DNA of 64,000 bases from Lichenicola sp964658455 (GTDB taxonomy: Bacteria > Pseudomonadota > Alphaproteobacteria > Acetobacterales > Acetobacteraceae). Of the stretch, positions 1 to 8,795 are shown piece after piece. Each line of letters opens with the position of its first letter. Position 1 is the first letter of the stretch. The stretch spans positions 1 through 64,000 of the forward strand of contig CAZZZA010000001.1 in NCBI GenBank assembly GCA_964658455.1. The letters run 5' to 3'. Below the pieces are notes generated by a model, which saw only the letters and a list, made by a program, of their open reading frames with translations, was not told the origin of the DNA and did no database searches. The position numbers were made by a program, and so were the translations under genes.

Positions 1-737
1 TCGGCGATGCCCGGCTGGTCGGCACGGTGGCGATGCCGGCGATCCTGACCAATCTGGCCACCCCGGTCGGCGCCGCCTACAGCACCCATGCGCTGGCGAC
101 CTTCGGCGTCCAGGCGGTTGCCGGCCAGGCGACGATCGATCGCATCACCCCGGTCGCGTTCGCCTTCATCTTCGCGCTGACCGGCTCGGTCGGGCCGATC
201 ATGGCGCAGAATCTCGGCGCCGGGATGCTGGGACGGGTGCGCGAGACGCTGCGCGCCTCGCTGCTGCTGGTGCTGGCGTGCGTGCTGGTGATGTGGGCGA
301 TCCTGGCGCTGGCGCAGGATGCGCTGGTGGTGGCGTTCTCGGCGACCGGCATGGCGGCGGTGCTGATCCATCTGTTCTGCTCGCTGATCGTGGCGAGCTT
401 CCTGTGGGTGGGCGCGCTGTTCGTCGCCAATGCCGCCTTCAACAATCTGGGCTTCCCGCTGCTCTCGACCGCCTTCAACTGGGGCCGGGCGACGCTGGGT
501 ACGATCCCGTTCGTGACGGTGGGGATGCAGTACGGCCCGGTGGGGGTGCTGGTCGGCCAGGCGGCGGGCGGGATGGTGTTCGGCACCGCGGCGGTGGTGA
601 CGGCGTTCGTGGTGACGCATCAGCTGCGTCCCGGTCCGCCTCCGGCACGGTCGCCGGCGGTGCCGGCCCTGACGGCGACCACAGCGAAGCAGGCCGGGGC
701 GGCGCTCGCGGAGATCGACGGCGCCGACCGCGCGTGA
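1..737 (+). CDS. MATE family efflux transporter, C-terminal part
   Basis: This is the C-terminal part of a multidrug and toxic compound extrusion (MATE) type inner-membrane antiporter. The reading frame is already open at the left edge of the window, so the true start lies outside and only about 245 residues are seen. Visible features are several long hydrophobic helices and MATE-like stretches such as 'TSVGPIMAQNLGAG'-type text around the first visible third (here GSVGPIMAQNLGAG) and 'FVANAAFNNLGFP' in the middle. The tail after the last helix is Ala/Pro-rich and probably cytoplasmic. Such pumps exchange Na+ or H+ for cationic drugs or metabolites; the substrate cannot be read from the sequence. 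It ends 21 bases before the convergent M48 peptidase gene. Confidence 0.8.
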   Translation, partial: GDARLVGTVAMPAILTNLATPVGAAYSTHALATFGVQAVAGQATIDRITPVAFAFIFALTGSVGPIMAQNLGAGMLGRVRETLRASLLLVLACVLVMWAILALAQDALVVAFSATGMAAVLIHLFCSLIVASFLWVGALFVANAAFNNLGFPLLSTAFNWGRATLGTIPFVTVGMQYGPVGVLVGQAAGGMVFGTAAVVTAFVVTHQLRPGPPPARSPAVPALTATTAKQAGAALAEIDGADRA

Positions 738-758
738 GCGGCGGCGGCGGCCGGCCGC

Positions 759-1781
759 TCAGGGGCCGCATCTCGCCTTGACGTCCTGCCAGCCGGACCC
801 GGCGAGCGCGGACCGGCCGCCGCGGGCGGTCGGCAGCGCGGCGATCCTGGCCTGGTTGCTGGGATGGTCGGACAGGAAGGCCAGCTCGGCGCCGCCCGGC
901 GCGGCGGCGAGCGAGCCGAGGAAACGGCCGAGGCCGTCCGTGCGCAGGCCGGCCCGTTGCAGCGTCGCGATCGCGCTGGCGTCGGCGCGCGCCTCCGCCC
1001 GTCTGCCGTAGGACAAGGCGGTCATCGCGCTGCCGAGGCCGCTGCTCCAGCCCAGGCTGCGCGACACCATCGACAGCGCGACATGGCGCAGCATCTCCCG
1101 GGTCGGATCACGGTGCCTGGCATGGCCCAGTTCGTGCGCCAGCACCCCGGCCAGCTCGTCGGCATCGGCGACGTGGCTGATCAGGCCGCGCAGCACCAGC
1201 ACCCGCCCGTCCGGCAGGGTGAAGGCATTGATGTCGGGATCGTCCAGCACCTTGACGCGGGGGACGGCCTCGATGCCGGCGGCGTGCGACAGGGTCGCCA
1301 TCAGGGTGGAGAGCGCCGCCTGGCCGGCGGGGGCGGCGCAGCGCCGGCTGGCGCCGGCCAGCGCGCGCTCGCTCGCCGCCGACCAGCTCCGTTCCAGGGC
1401 GCGCGGTACCAGCGGCAGCAGGATCGACGGCAGCCGGTCCACCAGCAGCGCGAGCAGCGCCACGCTGGCGACGAGCCCGACCAGCACGCCGCCCCAGTGC
1501 CGCCCGGTCCAGCGCCGGGTGCCGGCGATCCGGGCGCCGGCGGCGCGCAGGCCGTCGAGCAGCGACGGGTCGGCGACCACCAGCCGCGCGGGATCGCGGC
1601 GGTAGCGCAGCGTGATCGCCGGGCCCGGCGCATCCGGATCGCAGCGCACGATCCCGGCGATCGGCCATGCGCGCCGCGCGCCGTCCGCGGGATCGAGGAT
1701 CGCGAGGTGGTCGGCCTCGATCGTCAGCCGCACCGGCCGGTCCTGCGCCGACAGCCCGTCGAACCACTGCCCGGTCGCCAT
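759..1781 (-). CDS. M48 family membrane-associated zinc metallopeptidase
   Basis: A 340-residue protein with the M48 (Ste24/HtpX-like) zinc-peptidase signature HELGH in 'LAHELGHARH' at about residues 210-220, and the downstream glutamate region 'RRAEARADASAI' that supplies the third zinc ligand. A hydrophobic segment at about residues 95-125 suggests one or two membrane passes, with the catalytic domain following. The N-terminal part resembles the ligand-like domain seen before M48 domains in this family. The start was placed at the ATG at 1781 because the reading frame upstream of it runs into the DUF898 gene in another frame. It lies 14 bases downstream of the DUF898 gene, a common alphaproteobacterial pairing, so the two probably form one operon. 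The substrate is unknown; membrane-protein quality control is the family role. Confidence 0.85.
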   Translation of the reverse strand: MATGQWFDGLSAQDRPVRLTIEADHLAILDPADGARRAWPIAGIVRCDPDAPGPAITLRYRRDPARLVVADPSLLDGLRAAGARIAGTRRWTGRHWGGVLVGLVASVALLALLVDRLPSILLPLVPRALERSWSAASERALAGASRRCAAPAGQAALSTLMATLSHAAGIEAVPRVKVLDDPDINAFTLPDGRVLVLRGLISHVADADELAGVLAHELGHARHRDPTREMLRHVALSMVSRSLGWSSGLGSAMTALSYGRRAEARADASAIATLQRAGLRTDGLGRFLGSLAAAPGGAELAFLSDHPSNQARIAALPTARGGRSALAGSGWQDVKARCGP

Positions 1782-1795
1782 CCGCGCCGCGGCCC

Positions 1796-2914
1796 TCAGC
1801 CCAGCCCGGCGCCCGCGTCCAGCGCCTGGAACATGCCCTCGCCGAAGCGCGACGGCGCCTGCGTGCTCTGCTGCAGCGCCGACAGGTCGAGCGTGCCGCT
1901 GGACAGCAGATGGGTGGTAAGGAAACGCTGGTTGCGATGGATGATGACCGGCAGGCCGAGGCCGAGCGTGCCCACCAGGATGACGAAGTTCAGCGCCACC
2001 AGCCCGAGGATCGTCAGCGCGCCGACATCGCTGCCGAAGCGCACGCCGCCCAGCGTGGTGTGGCCGACGGCATGGCGGATGAACACGGCCTCGAACGCGC
2101 ACGAGATCAGGGCGCCGCCGACGAACAGCACCAGATAGGCGAGCAGCAGCGCCGGCATCAGCGCCGCCAGCATGGCGTTCGCCATCGCCGTGCCCTGCAT
2201 CGCCAGGAACAGGCGAATCTTGTCGCTCTCGAACGCCCACAGCACGCTGAACACCACCACCAGCAGCGCCAGCAATCCGGCGAAGGTGGCGAGCCAGGCG
2301 AGATAGAGCGGCATCGCCCGGCCCTCGGCGTGCAGGCGCTGGCTGCCGAAGAAGCTGGCATTGACGCGCCGCTGGTAGAGCCTGAGGCGCATCCAGGGCA
2401 GCAGCTGATAGAAGGTGAGGACCGACGCCGCCAGATACAGCGCCGACCACAGCCCGTAGCGGATCATCGAGCCTTCCATGCCGCCGCGTATGCCGCGCCA
2501 GAGCGTATGGTTGAGGCGGTAGCGCTGCGCGGAGAACGGCGCGCCGAGCGCCAGCACCAGGATGGCGAACAACAGCCCCAGCATCGGCAGGATGACCAGC
2601 AGCTTGCTGATGGAGCCCAGCACCAGCATCAGCACGATGGCCGCGACATAGAGGCCGACGATGATGCCGGTCGCGATCAGGAAGCCGACGAACAGCTGGC
2701 CGCCGGTGCCGTCATAGTCGAAACGCTGGGCGTCATGGCTGGTGCGCGACGAGACATACCGGCGCATCCTGGTCACCGCCCAGAAGCGCCAGATCCCGAG
2801 GGTGACGACGGTGAGCAGGAGGTTGAGCAGGAAGATCGGATAGAGTTCGCCGATGGTGCCGTCGTACTGGAGGAACCGCGTCTGCTGCCGCCGATGCTCC
2901 GCACCCACATCCAT
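1796..2914 (-). CDS. DUF898 (YjgN-family) multi-pass membrane protein
   Basis: A 372-residue polytopic membrane protein with about eight hydrophobic segments. It shows hallmarks of the DUF898/YjgN family: an N-terminal 'QYDGTIGELYPIFLLNLLLT' repeat-like stretch near residue 17 and a second copy-like 'FDYDGTGGQLFVGFLIATG' near residue 65, then 'RYRLNHTLWRGIRGGMEGS'. The start was set at the ATG at 2914, which gives the usual short hydrophilic N-terminus; the open frame upstream belongs to the shadow of the neighbouring hydrolase gene. The function of the family is not known. Adjacency to the M48 peptidase (14 bases) suggests that the peptidase and this membrane protein act together. The 104 bases upstream separate it from the hydrolase gene end and may hold its promoter. 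Confidence 0.8.
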   Translation of the reverse strand: MDVGAEHRRQQTRFLQYDGTIGELYPIFLLNLLLTVVTLGIWRFWAVTRMRRYVSSRTSHDAQRFDYDGTGGQLFVGFLIATGIIVGLYVAAIVLMLVLGSISKLLVILPMLGLLFAILVLALGAPFSAQRYRLNHTLWRGIRGGMEGSMIRYGLWSALYLAASVLTFYQLLPWMRLRLYQRRVNASFFGSQRLHAEGRAMPLYLAWLATFAGLLALLVVVFSVLWAFESDKIRLFLAMQGTAMANAMLAALMPALLLAYLVLFVGGALISCAFEAVFIRHAVGHTTLGGVRFGSDVGALTILGLVALNFVILVGTLGLGLPVIIHRNQRFLTTHLLSSGTLDLSALQQSTQAPSRFGEGMFQALDAGAGLG

Positions 2915-3018
2915 TGTTCTGCTCCGGATCGTTTTCGCAATCGTTACAACACCATTCCATTCGACGGAAGGACAAACCGGGGCGCAAGCCTCATGACAAC
3001 CGGGTTGCGGCAGGGCGC

Positions 3019-4134
3019 CTATCGGTGCGCTGGCCGCGCCATGAAGGCGGCGATGTGCGTGTTCAGGAACCGCGCATCGGCGGCACTCGCTCCGGCGCCG
3101 GCCGGGTGGCCCCAGAGCGAGGGGATCGGCGTGAAGGTGCAGTGCCGGATGAACCCGGCCTCGTAGCGTGCATCCTCGACAGGGAAATACAGGTCGGTGG
3201 CCGACGGCATGTAGAGCACAGGCACCTTGATCGAGCGCAGCGCCGCCTCGACGTCGCCCCTGAAGGGTGGCGTGGCGCCGACGTCGTTTGCCTGCCAGGT
3301 GCGCATCTGCAGGATCAGGTCGTTGGCGTCGTCGCCGGCGAAGAAATCGCGGGTCATGCGATCGACCGCCTGCCGCAGGCCGGCGCCGGGCGGGCTGCCC
3401 TCGCGCCAGAGTTCGCGTCGCCACCATTCCTGCGAATACAGCCAGCCGAGCCAGACCAGCGCGGTGGCGGCGATTCCCTTCGCCGGCTCGGTCTTGTAGT
3501 CGCCGCCGGCGAATACCGGGTCGGTGGTGATGGCGGCGATCTGCCCGTCTAGGCGGACGATGCCGTGGCCGTAGGTTCTGGCGGTGCCGGAGGTGGCGAC
3601 GATCCGGTCCATGAAGTCCGGATAGCTGACCGCCCATTGCAGCGCCTGCTGCGCGCCCATCGAGAAGCCGATGACGGCGCGAAGATGCCTGACATGGAGC
3701 TGTTCCACCAGCAGGCGGTGCACCGCCTCGACATTGTCGCGGATCGTCATCGCCGGGAAACGCGGCCCGTGGAACGGCTCCGGCGTGTTGCTCGGCGACG
3801 AGGAGCGTCCGTTGCCGAACAATTCGCTGGTGACGAGAAACATCCTGGCGGGATCGAGCGCCTTGCCGGGGCCGATCAGCCAGTCGTAGCCGTGCATGTC
3901 GGCCATGTAGTGCGATGGCAGCAGCACCACGTTGTCGCCCTTCGCGTTCAGCGTGCCCATGGTGCCGTAGACGATGCGCGCCTCCGGCAGCACCGGACCG
4001 CCCTCGGTGGCGAAGGCGTGGATGACGAACTCGTGCCGGGTCGGGCCGCCGGTATCCTGCGCCGCCGCTTGCGTTGCGCCGAGCTGGGCGGCGAGCAGCA
4101 GCGCCGCGGCGGCCGAGACGATCTGGTCATTCAT
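3019..4134 (-). CDS. secreted alpha/beta-fold hydrolase (MetX-like)
   Basis: A 371-residue alpha/beta hydrolase with a cleavable signal peptide (about residues 1-25, ending AAAQ). The nucleophile elbow is 'GFSMGAQQ' at about residue 150. A likely acid lies in 'SATDLYFPVEDA' and the catalytic histidine in 'LWGHPAGAG' near the C-terminus. The overall layout resembles homoserine O-acetyltransferase (MetX) relatives annotated as alpha/beta hydrolases. The presence of a signal peptide argues against a methionine biosynthetic role and for a periplasmic esterase-like role. The start is the ATG at 4134, which directly precedes the signal peptide. It is 67 bases downstream of the sedolisin gene, with a short AGCCGG/CCGGCT hairpin between them. 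The substrate is unknown. Confidence 0.75.
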   Translation of the reverse strand: MNDQIVSAAAALLLAAQLGATQAAAQDTGGPTRHEFVIHAFATEGGPVLPEARIVYGTMGTLNAKGDNVVLLPSHYMADMHGYDWLIGPGKALDPARMFLVTSELFGNGRSSSPSNTPEPFHGPRFPAMTIRDNVEAVHRLLVEQLHVRHLRAVIGFSMGAQQALQWAVSYPDFMDRIVATSGTARTYGHGIVRLDGQIAAITTDPVFAGGDYKTEPAKGIAATALVWLGWLYSQEWWRRELWREGSPPGAGLRQAVDRMTRDFFAGDDANDLILQMRTWQANDVGATPPFRGDVEAALRSIKVPVLYMPSATDLYFPVEDARYEAGFIRHCTFTPIPSLWGHPAGAGASAADARFLNTHIAAFMARPAHR

Positions 4135-4201
4135 CGTGATGCCACCGCGACAAGGATCGACAGGAGGGAAGCCGGTCTCCCGGCTCCGGCGCGCCAGCCA
4201 T

Positions 4202-6106
4202 TCAGCGCGCGGTGCGGTCGATGCCGGCCAGCCCGTCGAACAGGCGGGCCGCATCCATCACGCCGAGGCCGGTGGTCTGGTCGTACCCCGGTTGCGCCAG
4301 GTAGCCCCAATTGTCGCCGCTGGCGATGTCGCGCGCCGGCGGCGCGCCCTGCTTCTGCAGCCGGTAGAGCAGCGGGTTGAGCTGGCCGAGGCGGTGGCCG
4401 AGTTTCTCCACCAGCAGCGCCGTGGTGCCGGCGAACTGCGGCGCGACGAAACTGGTGCCCCCACGAAAGGCGCGCAGGGTTCCGGACACGACGCTGGTAT
4501 AGCCGGTATCCGGATCCGCATCCGCCGACAGGTCGGGGATGTTGCGGCCGGCGAAGCCCGCCGGCGCGGTGGTCACCAGCGTGCGGGTGCCGTCGGCGGC
4601 GATCTCGTACAGCGCCTGGTTCGGCTGCGTCGTGCGTATGCCGGCGAGGCCGCGCTGGTAGGGCGGCACGCCGAAATGCAGGCTGACCCCGCCGCCGCCG
4701 CCGACCGCGAAATCGTTCTCGATCGCCTTGGCGACGTCGCCGCCCTGCGCCAGCGCCGCCAGCGGGAAATAGCTCCAGCTCCAGGCCTGTTCCTGGGCGA
4801 TGTCGATCCGCAGCCCGCTATAGGTGCCGGCGAACGGCACGGTGGTGCCGCCGGCCGCGGTCACCAGCGGATCGCTGGACGGGTGATGGATCGAATAGAA
4901 CGGGGTCGCGACCTGGGTGCTGCCGTCGAACACCGGGTAGTCGAACCTGTTGATCTCGAACGCGCCGTTATCGTCGGCGTCGGTGAACACGGTCTGTCCC
5001 TGCGCCGCCATTTCGAGGAACACGTCGTGGAACGCGTCGAGATAGAATGTCCTGGCCGGGGTGCCGGTGGCATCGTTGGCGTAGAACGCGCTCTCCGCCT
5101 TGCCCCAGGAGCACGACACCACGTCGGCCAGGTTGTCGGAGGCGGCGGCCTCGAACCCGTCGAGGAAGGTGGCGTTGCCGCGGTTCGGCGCCACATAGGC
5201 CAGCACCCGCGCCTGCGGCGCGATCGCGCCGGATTGCTCCACGTCCAGATCGCTCTCGCTGGGATCGCCGTCGCTGTAGGGCGTTTTCGGATCGGTCCCG
5301 CCATCGACGTCGATCTTGGTCAGGTGGTCCGCGCCGACCGTGATGCCGTAGCCGGACCAGAATTGCGCCGCGTCGGCTACAGCGAAGTTCGACAGCGTGA
5401 CGATGCCGATCGTGGTGCCGCGTCCGGTGGCGCCGGCGGCGACCAGCGGGGTGACGTCGTAGCGGGCTTCGAAATCCGACGGCGCGTAGTGGCCGACGCT
5501 GTTGCCGGACGCACCGACCGGGCCGGCGGAGCGGGCGGTCGGCGCTTCGCTGACCGCCGTCGGGGCGCCGAGTTCGCCCGAATGCAACGGCTGCAGCGTG
5601 TCGTAGCCGCCGATCCCGCGCAGCAGCGGCGACAGGCTGGACGGGATGGTCGGCGCGGTCAGCGATTCGGTGCCGGTGCGGCCGTCCAGGGTGAAGCGAT
5701 GCAGGGCGAGGCCGAAGCTGCGCTGCGCGGTGCCGGCGGTCGCGGTCACCTGCAGCGCCAGGTGGTTGGGAAACACGGTGCCGATCGTGTAGCCGAGTTG
5801 CCTGAGCGTGGCCTCTACCATCGCCAGCTGCGCATCGGTCGGCGCGTAGCGGGCGACGAAGCTCTGAAGGGTTAGGAACCGGTGGAACCGCCGGTCGCCG
5901 GGATCCTGCAGCGCGCGGTCGAACCGCTCCAGCGCGTCGATGTCGCGCGGCTGCAGATAGACCGTCATCGCCAGGCTGTCGCCGATCGCCACCGGTCCCT
6001 GGTCGCGCGCGGCGGCGGTCGCGGCGTGGCTCGACCCGGGTCCGCCCGGCAGGCAGAGCAGGCAGGCCAGGCACAGAACCGTGCGACCGACGACCATCCG
6101 GACCAT
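4202..6106 (-). CDS. S53 family (sedolisin/kumamolisin-like) serine protease, first copy
   Basis: A 634-residue secreted pro-protease of the S53 sedolisin family, acid-acting endopeptidases with a Ser-Glu-Asp triad. It has a signal peptide (about 1-29), a pro-kumamolisin activation domain (about 40-190) and a catalytic domain (about 205-625). The triad candidates are Glu284 and Asp288 in 'SESDLDVE' and Ser552 in 'RGGTSFVAP'. The oxyanion-region segment is 'VVSCSWGK', and the C-terminal 'TGLGVMDA' matches the calcium-site end of the domain. The family is frequent in acidophilic and acetic-acid bacteria, which fits the organism guess. A hydrolase gene follows on the same strand. A second S53 gene is at 22.2 kb; the two are divergent in sequence, so they are not a recent duplication. 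Confidence 0.9.
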   Translation of the reverse strand: MVRMVVGRTVLCLACLLCLPGGPGSSHAATAAARDQGPVAIGDSLAMTVYLQPRDIDALERFDRALQDPGDRRFHRFLTLQSFVARYAPTDAQLAMVEATLRQLGYTIGTVFPNHLALQVTATAGTAQRSFGLALHRFTLDGRTGTESLTAPTIPSSLSPLLRGIGGYDTLQPLHSGELGAPTAVSEAPTARSAGPVGASGNSVGHYAPSDFEARYDVTPLVAAGATGRGTTIGIVTLSNFAVADAAQFWSGYGITVGADHLTKIDVDGGTDPKTPYSDGDPSESDLDVEQSGAIAPQARVLAYVAPNRGNATFLDGFEAAASDNLADVVSCSWGKAESAFYANDATGTPARTFYLDAFHDVFLEMAAQGQTVFTDADDNGAFEINRFDYPVFDGSTQVATPFYSIHHPSSDPLVTAAGGTTVPFAGTYSGLRIDIAQEQAWSWSYFPLAALAQGGDVAKAIENDFAVGGGGGVSLHFGVPPYQRGLAGIRTTQPNQALYEIAADGTRTLVTTAPAGFAGRNIPDLSADADPDTGYTSVVSGTLRAFRGGTSFVAPQFAGTTALLVEKLGHRLGQLNPLLYRLQKQGAPPARDIASGDNWGYLAQPGYDQTTGLGVMDAARLFDGLAGIDRTAR

Positions 6107-6133
6107 CGCGGAACCCTCATGCGGCGGCGACAG

Positions 6134-6700
6134 TCAGCCGGTCCGGCGCCGGGCGGTCAATGCCGTTTTTCTGGACAGCGCCGCCCGCCGCAGCGCATCG
6201 AGCCAGTCCTGGTCGGTCCCGGTGAGCGCCTGCCGCGAGATCAGCCAGGCGACCGGCCAGCCGGAGAGGGACTCGTCGGTCGTGACCAGGGTCGCGCCGT
6301 TCGCCAGCGCGATCAGGCGCCAGCAATGCACCGCCCGGAACACGAGCATCCGTCCGGTCCAGGCGAGGCGTTCCCGCGGCACCAGCAGGGCGATCCTGGA
6401 ATGGATGGTGACGTGGCCGGTCGACCAGTCGAACCGTGCGCCTGCGACGGCAGGGCCGTGCGCGGGGAGGAGGATCGATACGCGGTCGATGCCGGGCTGC
6501 CAGTCCGGCCAATGGTCGATATCGCTCAGCAGCGCCCAGACGATCTCCGGCGGGGCGTCGATCACCAGGCTGGCATGAGCGCTCACCGGCGCGGCCGGGT
6601 CGATCTCGCCGCGCGCCGCCAGCGCCGCATCGTTCGACCGGCCGCAGGCGCCAAGACCTGCCAGCATCACGGCGCATGCGATGGCGCGCGCCGTTCGCAA
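6134..6700 (-). CDS. SRPBCC-domain lipoprotein
   Basis: A 188-residue protein with an N-terminal lipoprotein signal: hydrophobic core followed by the lipobox 'LAGLGAC' with Cys19 as the lipidation site. The rest is an SRPBCC (polyketide cyclase/START-like) fold recognisable from 'ASLVIDAPPEIVWALLSDID' followed by 'WPDWQPGIDRV' (about residues 43-74). Such domains bind hydrophobic ligands in a deep cavity; attachment to a membrane through a lipid anchor is less usual. It sits four bases downstream of the VOC gene and belongs to the fumA-VOC-SRPBCC operon. No catalytic role can be assigned. Confidence 0.75.
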   Translation of the reverse strand: MRTARAIACAVMLAGLGACGRSNDAALAARGEIDPAAPVSAHASLVIDAPPEIVWALLSDIDHWPDWQPGIDRVSILLPAHGPAVAGARFDWSTGHVTIHSRIALLVPRERLAWTGRMLVFRAVHCWRLIALANGATLVTTDESLSGWPVAWLISRQALTGTDQDWLDALRRAALSRKTALTARRRTG

Positions 6701-6704
6701 TTCC

Positions 6705-7097
6705 TCAGCCCTGGTAGGAGCTGATCTCGATCAGGTTGCCGTCCGGGTCCTGGCAATAGACCGAGGTGATCGGGCCCAGCGCGCCGAGGCGGGCGACCGG
6801 GCCTTCGGTGACGGTCACGCCGCAGGCGCGCAGATGCTCGATCACGTCGTCGCTGGCGACCGCGGTCACGAAACACAGATCCTGGGTGCCGGGCATCGCA
6901 TCCTCGGCGGTGACCCAGCCATCCGCGCCGTACGGGCGCAGGTTGATCTTCTGGCCGCCATATTTCAGCGCGCAGCGGCGGTTGCGGCCGTATTCCTCGT
7001 GCTCCATGCCGAGCACCCGCTGATACCAGGACGACGTCTTGGCGACGTCGCGGCAGGTGATGACGAGATGGTCGAGCCGGTCGACGGTGAAGCGCAT
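6705..7097 (-). CDS. VOC (glyoxalase/dioxygenase superfamily) protein
   Basis: A 130-residue protein with two beta-alpha-beta-beta-beta modules typical of the vicinal oxygen chelate fold. The N-terminal module begins 'VDRLDHLVITCRDVAKTSSW', with a candidate metal-ligand His at about residue 10. The C-terminal module ends 'YCQDPDGNLIEISSYQ', with a candidate Glu ligand. The pattern 'FYxxVLGM' is present as 'WYQRVLGMEHEE'. Members range from lyases and dioxygenases to antibiotic-binding proteins, and the exact reaction cannot be inferred. It starts four bases after the end of fumA, so expression is coupled to the TCA-cycle enzyme. Confidence 0.8.
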   Translation of the reverse strand: MRFTVDRLDHLVITCRDVAKTSSWYQRVLGMEHEEYGRNRRCALKYGGQKINLRPYGADGWVTAEDAMPGTQDLCFVTAVASDDVIEHLRACGVTVTEGPVARLGALGPITSVYCQDPDGNLIEISSYQG

Positions 7098-7101
7098 GGG
7101 A

Positions 7102-8763
7102 TCAGGTCAGCCCGTCGTAGAAATCGTTGCCCTTGTCGTCGATGACGATGAAGGCAGGGAAGTTCTCGACCTCGATCCGCCAGACCGCCTCCATGCCGAG
7201 TTCGGGATATTCCAGCGTCTCGACCTTGCGGATGCAGTCCTGCGCCAGCCTGGCGGCCGGGCCGCCGACTGAGCCGAGATAGAAGCCGCCATATTTCTGG
7301 CAGGCATCGCGGACCGCGCGGGCGCGGTTGCCCTTGGCCAGCATCACGAACGAGCCGCCCGCCGCCTGCAGCATGTCGACATAGCTGTCCATGCGGCCGG
7401 CGGTGGTCGGGCCGAACGAGCCGGTCGGCATGCCGTCGGGGGTCTTGGCCGGCCCGGCATAGTAGACCGGGTGGTTCTTGAGGTAGTCCGGCAGGCCCTC
7501 GCCGCGATCGAGCCGCTCGCGGAACTTGGCGTGGGCGATGTCGCGCGCCACCACGACGGTGCCGGTCAGCGACAGGCGGGTCTTGACCGGATAGCGCGAC
7601 AGCAGCTGGCGTATCTCCCACATCGGCCGGTCGAGATCGACCTGCACCGTCTCGCCGCCGAGGATCGCGTCGGTGGCGTCGGGCAGATACTGCGCCGGAT
7701 CGGTCTCGAGCTGTTCGAGGAAGATGCCGTCCGGCGTGATCTTGGCCTTGATCTGGCGGTCGGCGGAACAGGACACGCCGATCCCCACCGGCAGCGACGC
7801 GCCATGGCGCGGCAGGCGCACCACGCGCACGTCGTGGCAGAAATACTTGCCGCCGAACTGCGCGCCGATGCCCAGCGACTGGGTCAGCTTGTGCACCGCC
7901 TGCTCGAGCGCCACGTCGCGGAACGCATGGCCGAGCGCGCTGCCCTCGGTCGGCAGCGTGTCGAGATACTTGGTCGATGCCAGCTTGACGGTCTTGAGCG
8001 CGAGTTCCGCCGAGGTGCCGCCGATCGCGATCGCCAGGTGGTAGGGCGGACAGGCCGAGGTGCCCAGCGCGCGGATCTTGCCGCCCAGCCATTCCAGCAG
8101 CTTTTCCTCGCTCGCCAGCAGCGCGCGGGTTTCCTGGAACAGGAAGGTCTTGTTGGCCGAGCCACCGCCCTTGGCGATGAACATCAGGTGAAACTCGTCG
8201 GCATGGTGCTCGCCCGGCGCCGCGGCGATGTCGAACTGCACCGGCAGGTTGGTGCCGGTATTGACCTCGTCGAACATGGTCAGCGGCGCCATCTGCGAGT
8301 AGCGCAGGTTGGTCTCGGTGTAGGTGCGGTAGACGCCGTGCGACAGCGCCGCCTCCTCGTCGCCCTCGACCCAGACCCGCTGGCCCTTCTTGCCGAACAC
8401 GATCGCGGTGCCGGTATCCTGGCACATCGGCAGCACGCCGCCGGCCGAGATCGACGCGTTCTTCAGCAGGTCCAGCGCCACGAAGCGGTCGTTGGCAGAG
8501 GATTCCGGATCGGTCAGGATATGACGCAGCTGCGCCAGGTGCGCCGGACGCAGCAGATGCGACACATCCCGGAACGCGGCGGCGGCGAGATCGGACAGCG
8601 CCTGGGGCGCGATGCGCAGCACGGTGCGCCCGTCGCACTGCGAGACCGTGACGCCGTCGATCTGCAGCTTGCGCCAGGGCGTCTGGTCCGGCCCGAGCGG
8701 GAACATCGGCCCGTAGGCGAACGGCTTGACGGGCGGACGAGGAGTCGGCGGCAAGGCGTTCAT
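7102..8763 (-). CDS. fumA: fumarate hydratase class I, [4Fe-4S]
   Basis: A 553-residue class I fumarase that interconverts fumarate and malate in the TCA cycle, in the cytoplasm. It has the length and layout of the single-chain FumA/FumB type: an N-terminal alpha domain (to about 380) and a C-terminal beta domain. The three cysteines expected to hold the [4Fe-4S] cluster are in 'LPMCQDTGTA', 'GTSACPPYHLA' and 'GVSCSADRQIK'. The beta domain shows 'PTGSFGPTTAGRMDSYVD', characteristic of the family. It is the first gene of an operon with a VOC protein and an SRPBCC lipoprotein. Citrate synthase, another TCA enzyme, is at 24.3 kb. Sensitivity of the cluster to oxygen is a family property. Confidence 0.95.
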   Translation of the reverse strand: MNALPPTPRPPVKPFAYGPMFPLGPDQTPWRKLQIDGVTVSQCDGRTVLRIAPQALSDLAAAAFRDVSHLLRPAHLAQLRHILTDPESSANDRFVALDLLKNASISAGGVLPMCQDTGTAIVFGKKGQRVWVEGDEEAALSHGVYRTYTETNLRYSQMAPLTMFDEVNTGTNLPVQFDIAAAPGEHHADEFHLMFIAKGGGSANKTFLFQETRALLASEEKLLEWLGGKIRALGTSACPPYHLAIAIGGTSAELALKTVKLASTKYLDTLPTEGSALGHAFRDVALEQAVHKLTQSLGIGAQFGGKYFCHDVRVVRLPRHGASLPVGIGVSCSADRQIKAKITPDGIFLEQLETDPAQYLPDATDAILGGETVQVDLDRPMWEIRQLLSRYPVKTRLSLTGTVVVARDIAHAKFRERLDRGEGLPDYLKNHPVYYAGPAKTPDGMPTGSFGPTTAGRMDSYVDMLQAAGGSFVMLAKGNRARAVRDACQKYGGFYLGSVGGPAARLAQDCIRKVETLEYPELGMEAVWRIEVENFPAFIVIDDKGNDFYDGLT

Positions 8764-8795
8764 CGCGGCGTTCCGTTCGGCTCGGGGCGGCGGGG

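Noticed and set aside
3019..4134. Calling the alpha/beta hydrolase homoserine O-acetyltransferase (metX)
   Set aside because: It has a signal peptide and the nucleophile motif GFSMGAQ rather than the usual GGSMGGM, and lacks methionine-pathway neighbours.
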